64,000 bases of DNA from Rhodoferax sp. (lineage in GTDB: Bacteria; Pseudomonadota; Gammaproteobacteria; Burkholderiales; Burkholderiaceae_C): the NCBI RefSeq assembly GCF_018780565.1, contig NZ_JADMJN010000005.1, positions 124,001-188,000 on the forward strand, in the 5' to 3' direction. Both the position numbers and the translations under genes were made by a program. Below are positions 45,690 through 54,056 of this stretch, in pieces. How positions within the stretch are numbered: the stretch's first letter is position 1; each line of letters opens with the position of its first letter. Below the pieces are notes generated by a model. It ran no database searches. It saw nothing but the letters and a program-made list of their open reading frames with translations, and was not told the origin of the DNA.

Positions 45690-45733
45690 TTTTATCCGGG
45701 TAAAACAATAAAGTCAATAAAACCCGGGTAAAA
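45690..45733. promoter_or_regulatory. Paired CCGGGTAAAA operator-like repeats
   Basis: CCGGGTAAAA occurs at 45696-45705 and 45724-45733, 28 bases apart. The first sits in the near-palindrome TTTTA-T-CCGG-G-TAAAA; the second around the palindrome ACCCGGGT. They lie 43 bases upstream of the DUF2239 GTG in an AT-rich stretch, on the side facing ycaO. Confidence 0.6.
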
Positions 45734-45838
45734 ATAAAAACCAATTTCAAAACTGGCCCGGCATTGGCAGCAGGGACGCCCTCGTGTCGAGGTCGCGCCG
45801 ACGCAGCACGGCGGTCTTGGTGGGGTATGCTGGGCCGT

Positions 45839-47569
45839 ATGCAAAACGAAAACTTCATCCCCGGCAAAGATGCCTCGCTTGAGTCCACCATCAACACCAT
45901 GCAGGCCAAGCTGCAGGCGCGTGGCTTTCACATTGAAGAAAAATCCTGGCTGAACCCCGTGGATGGCATCTGGTCGGTGCATATCCGCGACCGCGATTGC
46001 CCGCTTCTGTTCACGAACGGCAAGGGCGCCACGCGCCTGGCCTGCCTGGCCAGTGCTTTGGGCGAGTTTTTTGAGCGCCTGTCGACCAACTATTTCTGGA
46101 CTCACTATTACCTTGGCCCCCAGGTGGCCAACCGCCACCATGTTCATTACCCGCAGGAGCGTTGGTTTGAACCCGGTGAAAACGGCAGCTGGCCCCAAGA
46201 GATCCTGGACCCGGAGCTGCACAAGTTCTACAACCCGGAAGGCAGCATCGATGCCAGCAACCTGATTGAATTCAATTCCGGCAATGTCGAACGCGGCATT
46301 TGCGCCATTCCCTATGTGCGCCAGCGTGATGGTTCTGTGGCCTATATTCCGGTCAATATCATCGGCAACCTCTATGTGAGCAACGGCATGTCTGCCGGCA
46401 ATACCCAGGCCGAAGCACGAACACAAGCGCTGTCCGAGATATTCGAGCGCCATATCAAGGGCCGCATCATCAGCGAGGGCATTTGCCTGCCGGATGTGCC
46501 TGAGGCCGTGATTGCGCGCTATCCGCGTATCGCTGCGGGTATCAAGGCTTTGCGCGAGGCAGGCTTTGGCATTCTGGTCAAAGACGCTTCTCTGGGCGGG
46601 CAGTACCCGGTGATGAATGTGACCTTGCTGCATCCGGAAGATCAGGGTTGCTTTGCCAGCTTTGGCGCTCACCCGCGCTTTGAAATCGCTTTGGAGCGCG
46701 CCCTGACCGAGTTGTTGCAGGGTCGTGCGCTGGATTCGCTGGCTGGCTTCCCCTCGCCCGGGTTTGACCTGGAAGAAACGGCCAGCTCAACCAACATCGA
46801 AATTCACTTTGTGGACAGTAGCGGTGTCATCCACTGGAAGTTTCTCGGGGATGTGCCCGACTACGAGTTTTGCGACTGGAACTTCAGCAATACCACGGCC
46901 GAAGACTACGCCTGGGCGGTGGACCGCATCCACAAGGATGGCTTTGACATCTACATTTCAGACTTTACCCATCTGGGTGTTTACGCCTGTCGCATCCTGG
47001 TGCCGGGCATGTCCGAGATTTATCCTGTGGATGACCTGGAGTTTGAGAACAACAGCGTGGGCAACCACATTCGTGAGGCCATTCTGAACCTGACGGATCT
47101 GGACAACGAAGAGTGCTCGGAGTTGCTTGAGACGCTGAACGAATCCGCCCTGGCGGACCAGCGACCGGTGGCTGCCGTGATCGGCATGGCGGCAGATGCC
47201 GGGTCGTTTTGGAGCGACCTGCGCGTGGGGGAACTCAAAACCCTGCTGGCTCTGGCCATTGGCGATGAAGCGGCCACCCTGGAGGGCTGTGAGTGGGTCA
47301 AACATTTTGACCAGATCAACCCCCAGCGTCGGCGTGTTTATGCCTGTATTGAAAGCCTGATCAATCTCGCTGACATGGGCGACACCGGGCCTTACCTGGA
47401 TGCCCTGCGGCAACTGTACGGCGCCGGCGCAGTGGCGCAGGCCCATGCGCTCATCATGCAAACCGACCGGTTCATGGGCCTCTCGGCACCTGGGCTGATG
47501 CTGCAGGGGTGTGAAATGCACCAGAAACTGTTGCAGGCGTATGACAAGGTGCACGCCCGCAGCAACTGA
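45839..47569 (+). CDS. ycaO: YcaO-domain protein (OsmC-like/YcaO, ribosomal S12 methylthiotransferase accessory type)
   Basis: 576 residues, close to E. coli YcaO (about 586). YcaO ATP-binding core (about 50-390) with the acidic ATP/Mg stretch ALGEFFERLSTNYF (about 64-77), the GNTQAEARTQALSEIFERH helix (about 187-205) and a TPR-like C-terminal part (about 430-570). No precursor peptide or azoline-forming partner gene is near, and the length places it with the stand-alone housekeeping YcaO group rather than with RiPP clusters. The ATG at 45839 is chosen by homology of the N-terminus. Confidence 0.88.
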   Translation: MQNENFIPGKDASLESTINTMQAKLQARGFHIEEKSWLNPVDGIWSVHIRDRDCPLLFTNGKGATRLACLASALGEFFERLSTNYFWTHYYLGPQVANRHHVHYPQERWFEPGENGSWPQEILDPELHKFYNPEGSIDASNLIEFNSGNVERGICAIPYVRQRDGSVAYIPVNIIGNLYVSNGMSAGNTQAEARTQALSEIFERHIKGRIISEGICLPDVPEAVIARYPRIAAGIKALREAGFGILVKDASLGGQYPVMNVTLLHPEDQGCFASFGAHPRFEIALERALTELLQGRALDSLAGFPSPGFDLEETASSTNIEIHFVDSSGVIHWKFLGDVPDYEFCDWNFSNTTAEDYAWAVDRIHKDGFDIYISDFTHLGVYACRILVPGMSEIYPVDDLEFENNSVGNHIREAILNLTDLDNEECSELLETLNESALADQRPVAAVIGMAADAGSFWSDLRVGELKTLLALAIGDEAATLEGCEWVKHFDQINPQRRRVYACIESLINLADMGDTGPYLDALRQLYGAGAVAQAHALIMQTDRFMGLSAPGLMLQGCEMHQKLLQAYDKVHARSN

Positions 47570-47596
47570 GCGTTGGCAGGCCTGCTTCCGGGAAGC

Positions 47597-47965
47597 ATGC
47601 ACACTGTCAAGAGAATACTGCGGCCTATCTTCCTGCCGCTGATTGCTGCCGTATTGCTGTTTGAGGAGTGGGGGTGGGCACCTCTGGCCGCAGCATTTGC
47701 GCGCCTGGCCCGGATTCCGCTGTGGGCCTTGCTGGCCTTTGGTGTGCCTATGCTGCTGTTGCCGGTCAAGCTGCTGGCGCTTTATCTGTTTGGCCAGGGT
47801 CAAGCCACTAAGGGTCAGCTCCTGCTGGGTGCCTATTGTGGGCCGGTGCCGGTGGCGACCCGCATCGCCGGATCGAAGAAGCGCAGGGCGTTGCGGCCTG
47901 CTGCCTTGACGTGGTACATGGCCATATCGGCTTGTTTGAGCAGTTCTTCCGCTGAGTCCGACTGA
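47597..47965 (+). CDS. Small membrane protein, probably truncated
   Basis: 122 residues. The first 75 (RILRPIFLPLIAAVLLFEEWGWAPL, then LLPVKLLALYLFGQGQAT) look like the N-terminal half of a conserved Comamonadaceae membrane protein of unknown function. After about residue 75 the frame runs into the antisense of the diguanylate cyclase gene end, and the remaining ~45 residues (KKRRALRPAALTWYM...) look like read-through. I infer loss of the 3' half at about 47820. Confidence 0.45.
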   Translation: MHTVKRILRPIFLPLIAAVLLFEEWGWAPLAAAFARLARIPLWALLAFGVPMLLLPVKLLALYLFGQGQATKGQLLLGAYCGPVPVATRIAGSKKRRALRPAALTWYMAISACLSSSSAESD

Positions 47966-50487
47966 GCACCAAAGAGCGTGGCACCGATGCTAGGCGTGCT
48001 GTCGTGCCTGTGCTCGCCCAGCTGGTAGGTCTGGTTCAAGGCGGCGAGGATTTTGAGCCCGATAGTCTCGGCCTGGGTGCGGGCCTCATCCGCTTGTTCA
48101 CTCAGGTCTACGAGCAGCACGACAAACTCGTCGCCGCCAAGGCGGGCGACCGTGTCAACTTCGCGTACACAGCCCTGCAAACGCTGGGCGACTTGTTGCA
48201 ACAGGAGGTCTCCCATATCGTGGCCCAGGGTGTCGTTGAGTGCCTTGAATTTGTCCAGGTCAATGAACAGCAGAGCACCGTGGCCGTTGCTGCGATGGCT
48301 GGCGACTCTGATCTGCTGCAGCCGGTCATGCAGCAGACGCCGGTTGGGCAACTTGGTAAGTGGGTCAAAAAACGCCAGGTTGTGAATCTGTTCCTCTGCT
48401 GCCTTGCGGGCGGTAATGTCGTGCATGGTGGCAACATAGTGGGTGACCGTTGTGTCGTCTCCCTTCACCGCAGTGATGGTGATGGATTCCGGGTACACCT
48501 CGCCATTTTTGCGCCGGTTCCAAATTTCGCCTTTCCAGGCGCCGGTGCTTTTGATGTGCGACCACATGGAGACATAGAACGCGGCATCGTGGCGTCCCGA
48601 ACTGCGCATGCGAGGGTTCTTGCCAACGACTTCAGCCGGTGTGTAGCCGGTAATAGCGGTGAAAGCCTCATTGACACGCAGGATCACACCGTCCCCATCG
48701 GTAACAAACATGCCTTCCTGCGTCTGGAAAGCGGTTTCAGCGACACGAAGCTCCACCTCGGCATGCTTGCGCTGGGTGATGTCCGAGAAGGTCGTGACGG
48801 TGCCGATGATTCTGTTCACGTCCCAAATGGGGTGTGCAGCGTACTCCACAGGAACGGGCGTTCCATCCTTGCGCCAGAAAACTTCATTCTCCTTTTTGCA
48901 GGATTGTCCGGAAAGAGAGGCTTGATAGACGGGGCAGTCGGTCATGGGATATTGAGAGCCATCAGCATGTTGATAGTGAATCAGGCTATGGATGTTTTTC
49001 CCGATAATTTCCTGTACGCTGTAGCCCAGGATCCTGGCGGCAGCCTGGTTGATGAAGGTGCAGTTTCCCTGAATGTCTATGCCGTAAATGCCTTCGCCGG
49101 TGGATTCGAGCAGCAGCATTCTTTCTCTCGATAGTGCCTCACGCTCAGTTTCCTCGTTCACGCGTTCGGTGATGTCCTGCACCGTGCCAGAGGACTGCAC
49201 AGGCTTGCCATGGTCATCGAATTTCGAAGTGCCTTGCTGACGTACCCATTTGATGCGTCCATCGCTCATGAGCAGGCGATGGACGATGCTGTAAGACTCG
49301 CGTCGTGCCAGTGCATCGGCATAGGTCCGGCTCACGGCCTCGCGGTCATCCGGGTGAGTCGCGTTGTGGAAAGCGTCAAGAGATGCATGGATCTGGCGCT
49401 TGTCAATCTCGAAGATACGTAAAACCTCGTCTGACCAGAACAGTCTGCCCGATGTGATGTCCAACTCCCAACTGCCAAGCTGGGCGATGCGCTGAGCGTC
49501 CGCGAGATGGGCATGTTGCTGCTGCAAAAGCAACTCTGCCTTGTCTCGCCGCCGCCATGATTTGTGCACCAGCGCCAGGGCTGCCAGAACGATCAGGCTT
49601 GCGCCGCCACCAAAAACCACCAGCAGCTTTTTCACTTCGCTGATTTCGGCGTAGACCGCATCGGGCGTACGCGCAACCACCAGCAGCAAGGGGTAAGCGG
49701 TGATCCAGCGATGAGCTATGCCGCGCTCCACATGGTCCAGTGTGGAGTGGCGCAGGACGAAGCCTTTGGCCTGAGTCCGGTACTCCGCGATTTGCTCAAG
49801 CGTCATTCGCGTACCTAGAAATTGGGACAAATCCCTGGAGCGACTCAACAGCGTCCCGGAGGTCGAGATGATGGTCATGATGGTGTCGGTGCCGATATCG
49901 AGTGGCTGCATGAAGCGGGTCAATTCCTCTGGCGGCAGGAAAATGACCACAACACCGAGGAATTTTCCGTCGCGATCAAGAATAGACCGTGCCAACTGGA
50001 TGCCTTGGCGTTGGGTGATGCGACCAATGACCGGATCGCTGATATAGAGCTGATCCGCACCACCCTCGGAAAAAAAGCGGAAATGCGCCCGATCACCCAG
50101 ATAAACCGGTGCCGTGTTGCCGGGAACGTCCGATATTTCGGGGTAGCCATCGCGGCCGATGACGGTCACATGCACATCCATATTTTTCAAAGGACCTTGC
50201 CGCAGCAACTGGACCGCGTGCATCAAATGCTGTTTGTCGTCAACATATTCGGTACGAATCACCAGCAGCGCGTTATCGATGTTGTGCAACTGGCGCACCA
50301 GGGTTTCGTCGAGCACTTCCGTCAGATGCAACAGGTTCTGCCGGAAGTCCGTCAGGCGCTCATGCTGGATGCGGCTTGCCTCCCAGATCACTGCGCTCCA
50401 GATCAGCACCAATACGGCGGCGCTCAGCAATAGCATCTGCCCAAAGGAGGTCATCGGAGTTGTGGATGGCGCTTCTGAGGAATTCAT
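47833..50487 (-). CDS. Membrane sensor diguanylate cyclase (dCache-PAS-PAS-PAS-GGDEF)
   Basis: 884 residues. Helix 1 (about 17-36), periplasmic dCache-like domain (about 40-285), helix 2 (about 290-312), three PAS domains (about 325-445, 460-590, 600-710) and GGDEF (about 720-875). The active-site loop is RLGGDEFVVLL, and REVD five residues upstream is an intact inhibitory I-site, so it should make cyclic di-GMP with feedback. No EAL domain. Divergent from maleylpyruvate isomerase. Confidence 0.93.
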   Translation of the reverse strand: MNSSEAPSTTPMTSFGQMLLLSAAVLVLIWSAVIWEASRIQHERLTDFRQNLLHLTEVLDETLVRQLHNIDNALLVIRTEYVDDKQHLMHAVQLLRQGPLKNMDVHVTVIGRDGYPEISDVPGNTAPVYLGDRAHFRFFSEGGADQLYISDPVIGRITQRQGIQLARSILDRDGKFLGVVVIFLPPEELTRFMQPLDIGTDTIMTIISTSGTLLSRSRDLSQFLGTRMTLEQIAEYRTQAKGFVLRHSTLDHVERGIAHRWITAYPLLLVVARTPDAVYAEISEVKKLLVVFGGGASLIVLAALALVHKSWRRRDKAELLLQQQHAHLADAQRIAQLGSWELDITSGRLFWSDEVLRIFEIDKRQIHASLDAFHNATHPDDREAVSRTYADALARRESYSIVHRLLMSDGRIKWVRQQGTSKFDDHGKPVQSSGTVQDITERVNEETEREALSRERMLLLESTGEGIYGIDIQGNCTFINQAAARILGYSVQEIIGKNIHSLIHYQHADGSQYPMTDCPVYQASLSGQSCKKENEVFWRKDGTPVPVEYAAHPIWDVNRIIGTVTTFSDITQRKHAEVELRVAETAFQTQEGMFVTDGDGVILRVNEAFTAITGYTPAEVVGKNPRMRSSGRHDAAFYVSMWSHIKSTGAWKGEIWNRRKNGEVYPESITITAVKGDDTTVTHYVATMHDITARKAAEEQIHNLAFFDPLTKLPNRRLLHDRLQQIRVASHRSNGHGALLFIDLDKFKALNDTLGHDMGDLLLQQVAQRLQGCVREVDTVARLGGDEFVVLLVDLSEQADEARTQAETIGLKILAALNQTYQLGEHRHDSTPSIGATLFGAQSDSAEELLKQADMAMYHVKAAGRNALRFFDPAMRVATGTGPQ

Positions 50488-50566
50488 GTCAATCGATTTT
50501 CAAATTAGTAGGCCGATCTTATCGACTGGGATTTCGTGGGCCTATTTCCGGTTTATCCTACGTTTC

Positions 50567-51205
50567 ATGAAACTACACAACTTCTTCCGTTCTTCCGCCT
50601 CCTTCCGTGTGCGCATCGCGCTGGAACTCAAGGGGCTGTCCTACGAATACCTGCCGGTTCACCTGGCCCGGGGCGAACACAAGAAGGAGCCCTATGCTTC
50701 GATCGCTGCCGATGCACTGGTTCCCATGCTGGAAATCGACGGGCAACGCCTGTCCCAATCGATGGCCATCATCGAATATCTGGATGAAACGCACCCGGAA
50801 CCCGCTTTGTTGCCCCGTGACGCGGTGGGCCGGGCCAAGGTGCGGGCACTGGCTCAGTCGATTGCGTGCGAGATTCATCCGCTGAACAACCTGCGTGTAC
50901 TCAAGTACCTGAGCAATGTGCTCAAGGTGGATGAGGAAACCAAGAACACCTGGTACCGGCACTGGGTCCGCGAGGGACTGGAGAGCTTCGAGCGTCAGCT
51001 GGCCCAGTCGCCGGCGTCGATCTATTGCCATGGCAACACCCCCACGCTGGCTGATTGTTGCCTTGTACCGCAGATATTCAACGCCCGCCGCTTTGATGCC
51101 AATCTGGAGGGCTTGCCGCGTACCCTGGCGGCGTTTGATGCCTGCATGGCCTTGCCCGCATTCCAGAAAGCGCAACCCTCTGCTTGCCCGGACTTTGAGG
51201 CATAA
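50567..51205 (+). CDS. maiA: Maleylpyruvate isomerase (zeta-class GST)
   Basis: 212 residues; glutathione S-transferase fold with SSASFRVRIALELKG (GSH site, about 8-22), PMLEIDG and QSMAIIEYLDE (about 64-74). Converts maleylpyruvate to fumarylpyruvate (or maleylacetoacetate to fumarylacetoacetate). The usual zeta-class SSCS is SSAS here, so the family cysteine is alanine. It lies 13 kb from the gentisate operon and next to housekeeping genes, so tyrosine or gentisate catabolism are both possible. Confidence 0.88.
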   Translation: MKLHNFFRSSASFRVRIALELKGLSYEYLPVHLARGEHKKEPYASIAADALVPMLEIDGQRLSQSMAIIEYLDETHPEPALLPRDAVGRAKVRALAQSIACEIHPLNNLRVLKYLSNVLKVDEETKNTWYRHWVREGLESFERQLAQSPASIYCHGNTPTLADCCLVPQIFNARRFDANLEGLPRTLAAFDACMALPAFQKAQPSACPDFEA

Positions 51206-51217
51206 GGCGGACTGACC

Positions 51218-51997
51218 ATGAACCCCGACTGGCTTGTTCCCCATTGGCCAGCGCCAGCGCATGTGCGGGCGGTGTGCACAACGCGCTTGGGAGGCAAATC
51301 CGTCGCTCCCTACGACTCGCTGAATCTGGGCGATCACGTTGGAGATCATCCGCTGGATGTGGGGGTCAATCGCGCCATCCTGCACCAGGCCATCCATGCC
51401 CGTCCGGTTTTTCTGTCCCAGGTGCACGGTGCCGATGTGGTGTGGCTTTCCGAGAAAACGCCGCATGGGACGCCTGCCGATGGCTGCCTGACGGCGCAGT
51501 CGGGCGTGGCCTGCACCATCATGGTGGCGGATTGTCTGCCGGTGCTGTTCACCAACGTTCAGGGTAGTCTGGTGGCCGCTGCGCATGCTGGCTGGCGTGG
51601 CCTGGCCGGGGTGGGCGGCTATGGCGTGCTGGAGGCCGTTGTGGATGAATTCAGGGATAAAGCCCTCGTGGATAAAGCGCAGGATGCTTCTGAAATCATA
51701 GCGTGGCTCGGTCCGTGCATCGGCCCGCATGCATTTGAAGTGGGCGATGATGTGCGCGATGCGTTTGCGATGCACGACCCTGCCGCCCTGGCGATGTTCG
51801 CGCCGGCTGATAGTGGGAAATGGCTGGCCAACCTGAACGGACTGGCTCGCTTGCGTTTGGACGCTCTGGGTGTCACCGAGATTTATGGCAACGACGGTGG
51901 CCAGGTCTGGTGCACCGTCAGCAACCCGTCACGCTTCTTTTCTTTCCGGCGCGACGGGGCCTGCGGCCGTATGGCTGCCACTGTCTGGCTGGAGTGA
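51218..51997 (+). CDS. pgeF: Peptidoglycan editing factor PgeF
   Basis: 259-residue YfiH/laccase-domain protein that removes mis-incorporated L-Ser-type residues from peptidoglycan precursors. Metal/active-site residues His70 (QVHGADV), Cys106 (VADCLPVLF) and His123 (AAHAGWRG) are present. The segment FRDKALVDKAQDASEI before IAWLGPCIGP is about 13 residues longer than usual at this position and coincides with a 41-bp element copy. Twelve bases after maiA. Confidence 0.92.
   Translation: MNPDWLVPHWPAPAHVRAVCTTRLGGKSVAPYDSLNLGDHVGDHPLDVGVNRAILHQAIHARPVFLSQVHGADVVWLSEKTPHGTPADGCLTAQSGVACTIMVADCLPVLFTNVQGSLVAAAHAGWRGLAGVGGYGVLEAVVDEFRDKALVDKAQDASEIIAWLGPCIGPHAFEVGDDVRDAFAMHDPAALAMFAPADSGKWLANLNGLARLRLDALGVTEIYGNDGGQVWCTVSNPSRFFSFRRDGACGRMAATVWLE
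51662..51702 (+). repeat. Dispersed 41-bp element, copy 8
   Basis: GCCCTC, 18 bases, GCTTC, spacer TGAAATC, ATAGC. Arm spacing and the 24-base GCCC offset match the consensus. Inside pgeF, where it brings an ATA codon. Confidence 0.55.
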
Positions 51998-52207
51998 TGC
52001 AGCTTGAGCAATCTCCCTTGCTTCTCTGGCCTTGATGACGCGGCGTCGTGCGGGTGCGCCCATCAGGTAGACCACCAAGGCCACGGGCCCCAAGCCATAC
52101 AGCAAAAAGGTGATGATGGCACCCAGCAGCGTGCCATTGGAGTTGGTGGCTTCGGCCACCGCCATCATGAGGGCGACGTAGAGCCAGGCAATGGGCACAA
52201 TGTACAT
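51929..52207 (-). CDS. Small conserved membrane protein
   Basis: 92 residues with two membrane helices (about 3-18 and 27-47) and a charged C-terminal tail (ARRRVIKAREAREIAQA). Similar small proteins sit before phaC in related species. Its 3' end overlaps the end of pgeF by 69 bases, antisense. Function unknown. Confidence 0.7.
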   Translation of the reverse strand: MYIVPIAWLYVALMMAVAEATNSNGTLLGAIITFLLYGLGPVALVVYLMGAPARRRVIKAREAREIAQAASLQPDSGSHTAAGPVAPERKEA

Positions 52208-52251
52208 AGTTGATGGGCGCAGTAGTGTTTTGGCAAATGTCAGTTTTCCGA

Positions 52252-52263
52252 AGGTCTAGACCT
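52252..52263. promoter_or_regulatory. Palindrome upstream of phaC
   Basis: AGGTCTAGACCT, a perfect 12-bp palindrome 48 bases before the phaC start. It does not resemble the GC-rich TGC-type PhaR site, so another regulator is possible. Confidence 0.5.
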
Positions 52264-52310
52264 GAGATACTGGGGTTTGTACTGATAGGCAAGTATAAAG
52301 AGGACACCGA

Positions 52311-54035
52311 ATGACAACAAATTCTCCTGAATTTTGGGCTCAGTCTGCCCAGCAATTGCAACAAACTTTGGGGGAAAGTTGGTCCAAGGCCTTTCAGTCT
52401 TTCCAGAATATGGATCTGGGCGGCGTGACCGGTGCCAAGGCGGGGCCGGTGAGCATGCCGCCGGCCATCAGCTTCTCGTCAGACAAACTGCAGGCACTGC
52501 AACAGCAGTACATCAAGGAGGCGGCGGCGCTCTGGACCCAGGGTCTGGGTGGCACGTCCCCAACCGGTGACAAGCGCTTTTCTGCCGAGGCTTGGGGCTC
52601 CAACCCGGTAGCGGCCTTCTCGGCAGCCGCTTACCTGCTCAACACGCGCACATTGATGGGCATGGCCGATGCTGTGGAGGCCGATGCCAAGACGCGTGCC
52701 CGGATCCGCTTTGCCGTGGAGCAGATGACGGCTGCAGCGGCACCCAGCAACTTCATGGCCTTCAACGCCGAAGCTCAGAAGAAGGCAATCGAGACCAAGG
52801 GCGAGAGCATTGCCAAGGGCGTGCAAAACCTGCTTCACGACATGCGCCAGGGCCATGTGTCCATGACGGATGAAAGCGTCTTTGAAGTGGGCAAGAACGT
52901 GGCGACTACCGAAGGCGCCGTGGTGTTCGAGAATGAACTGTTCCAGCTGATCGAATACAAGCCGCTCACGGGCAAGGTCTATGAGAAGCCCTTTCTTCTC
53001 ATTCCGCCATGCATCAACAAGTTCTACATCCTGGACCTGCAGCCGGACAATTCCCTCATTCGTTATGTGGTGGCACAGGGTCACCGTACCTTTGTGGTGA
53101 GCTGGCGTAACCCGGATGCCTCGCTGGCCCATAGAACCTGGGATGATTACATTGAAGACGCTGCTATCAAAGCGATAGCTGTAACCCAGGAAATCACGGG
53201 GGCCAAGACCATCAATGCCCTGGGATTCTGCGTGGGCGGCACCATTTTGGGCACCGCCATCGCTGTGCTGGCGGCGCGCGGTCAAAAGCCCGTGGCCAGT
53301 GCCACCTTCCTCACGTCCTTGCTTGACTTCACCGATACCGGCATCCTGGACGTCTTCATCGATGAAGCCTTTGTCAAATACCGGGAACAGGAAATGGGCC
53401 AGGGCGGTTTGATGAAGGGGCAGGATCTGTCGAGCACCTTCAGCTTCTTGCGCCCGAATGATCTGGTGTGGAACTACGTGGTGGGCAACTACCTCAAGGG
53501 CGAAACACCGCCACCATTTGATCTGCTTTACTGGAACAGCGATTCCACCAACCTGCCGGGACCGTTCTACGCCTGGTACTTGCGCAACACCTATCTGGAA
53601 AACAACCTGGTCAAACCGGGGAAGACGACGGTGTGTGGCGAGAAGGTGGATCTGCGCAATGTCGACATGCCGGTCTATATTTACGGCTCGCGTGAAGACC
53701 ATATCGTTCCGATTGGCGGTGCCTACGCGTCCACCCAGGTTTTGCCTGGCAAAAAGCGTTTTGTCATGGGAGCCTCAGGTCATATTGCCGGTGTGATCAA
53801 CCCGCCAGCCAAAGGCAAGCGCAGCCACTGGATTCGCGAGGATGGCAAGTTGCCCAAGACGCAGACCGAATGGCTGGCAGGTGCTAGGGAGCATCCCGGG
53901 AGCTGGTGGACCGACTGGTCCGATTGGCTCAAGGCCCAGGCCGGCAAGCAGATGCCTGCGCCCAAGACCTACGGCAAAGGCAAATACAAATCGATCGAAG
54001 CAGCCCCTGGCCGCTACGTGAAGGCAAAAGCTTAG
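52311..54035 (+). CDS. phaC: Class I poly(3-hydroxyalkanoate) synthase
   Basis: Polymerises (R)-3-hydroxyacyl-CoA to PHA on the granule surface. 574 residues, with the lipase-like box GFCVGG (nucleophile Cys307), acidic Asp in the YGSREDHIVP loop and His in SGHIAGVINPP. The segment IEDAAIKAIAVTQEITGA before the box is encoded with unusual codons (AAA, ATA, GCT, GTA) and contains the element copy 9. First gene of phaC-phaA-phaB. Confidence 0.97.
   Translation: MTTNSPEFWAQSAQQLQQTLGESWSKAFQSFQNMDLGGVTGAKAGPVSMPPAISFSSDKLQALQQQYIKEAAALWTQGLGGTSPTGDKRFSAEAWGSNPVAAFSAAAYLLNTRTLMGMADAVEADAKTRARIRFAVEQMTAAAAPSNFMAFNAEAQKKAIETKGESIAKGVQNLLHDMRQGHVSMTDESVFEVGKNVATTEGAVVFENELFQLIEYKPLTGKVYEKPFLLIPPCINKFYILDLQPDNSLIRYVVAQGHRTFVVSWRNPDASLAHRTWDDYIEDAAIKAIAVTQEITGAKTINALGFCVGGTILGTAIAVLAARGQKPVASATFLTSLLDFTDTGILDVFIDEAFVKYREQEMGQGGLMKGQDLSSTFSFLRPNDLVWNYVVGNYLKGETPPPFDLLYWNSDSTNLPGPFYAWYLRNTYLENNLVKPGKTTVCGEKVDLRNVDMPVYIYGSREDHIVPIGGAYASTQVLPGKKRFVMGASGHIAGVINPPAKGKRSHWIREDGKLPKTQTEWLAGAREHPGSWWTDWSDWLKAQAGKQMPAPKTYGKGKYKSIEAAPGRYVKAKA
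53163..53203 (-). repeat. Dispersed 41-bp element, copy 9 (reverse)
   Basis: GCTAT-CAAAGCG-ATAGC, perfect arms and 7-base spacer, with GGGC at 53200-53203, the exact mirrored position of GCCC. Inside phaC, but protein alignment by eye with C. necator PhaC (GVIKAIRVMQEITG) needs no gap, so here the sequence was substituted rather than inserted, or the match is chance. Confidence 0.5.
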
Positions 54036-54056
54036 TTACTTACTCAGGAGAGAAAA

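Noticed and set aside
45764..47569. YcaO as part of a thiazole/oxazole-modified peptide (RiPP) cluster
   Set aside because: No precursor peptide, cyclodehydratase partner or protease is nearby, and the length with a C-terminal TPR-like part matches the stand-alone YcaO group.
50159..50566. A plus-strand extension of 136 codons upstream of maleylpyruvate isomerase
   Set aside because: It is antisense to the diguanylate cyclase start and shows no protein pattern. The GST fold begins with MKLHNFFRSS at 50567.
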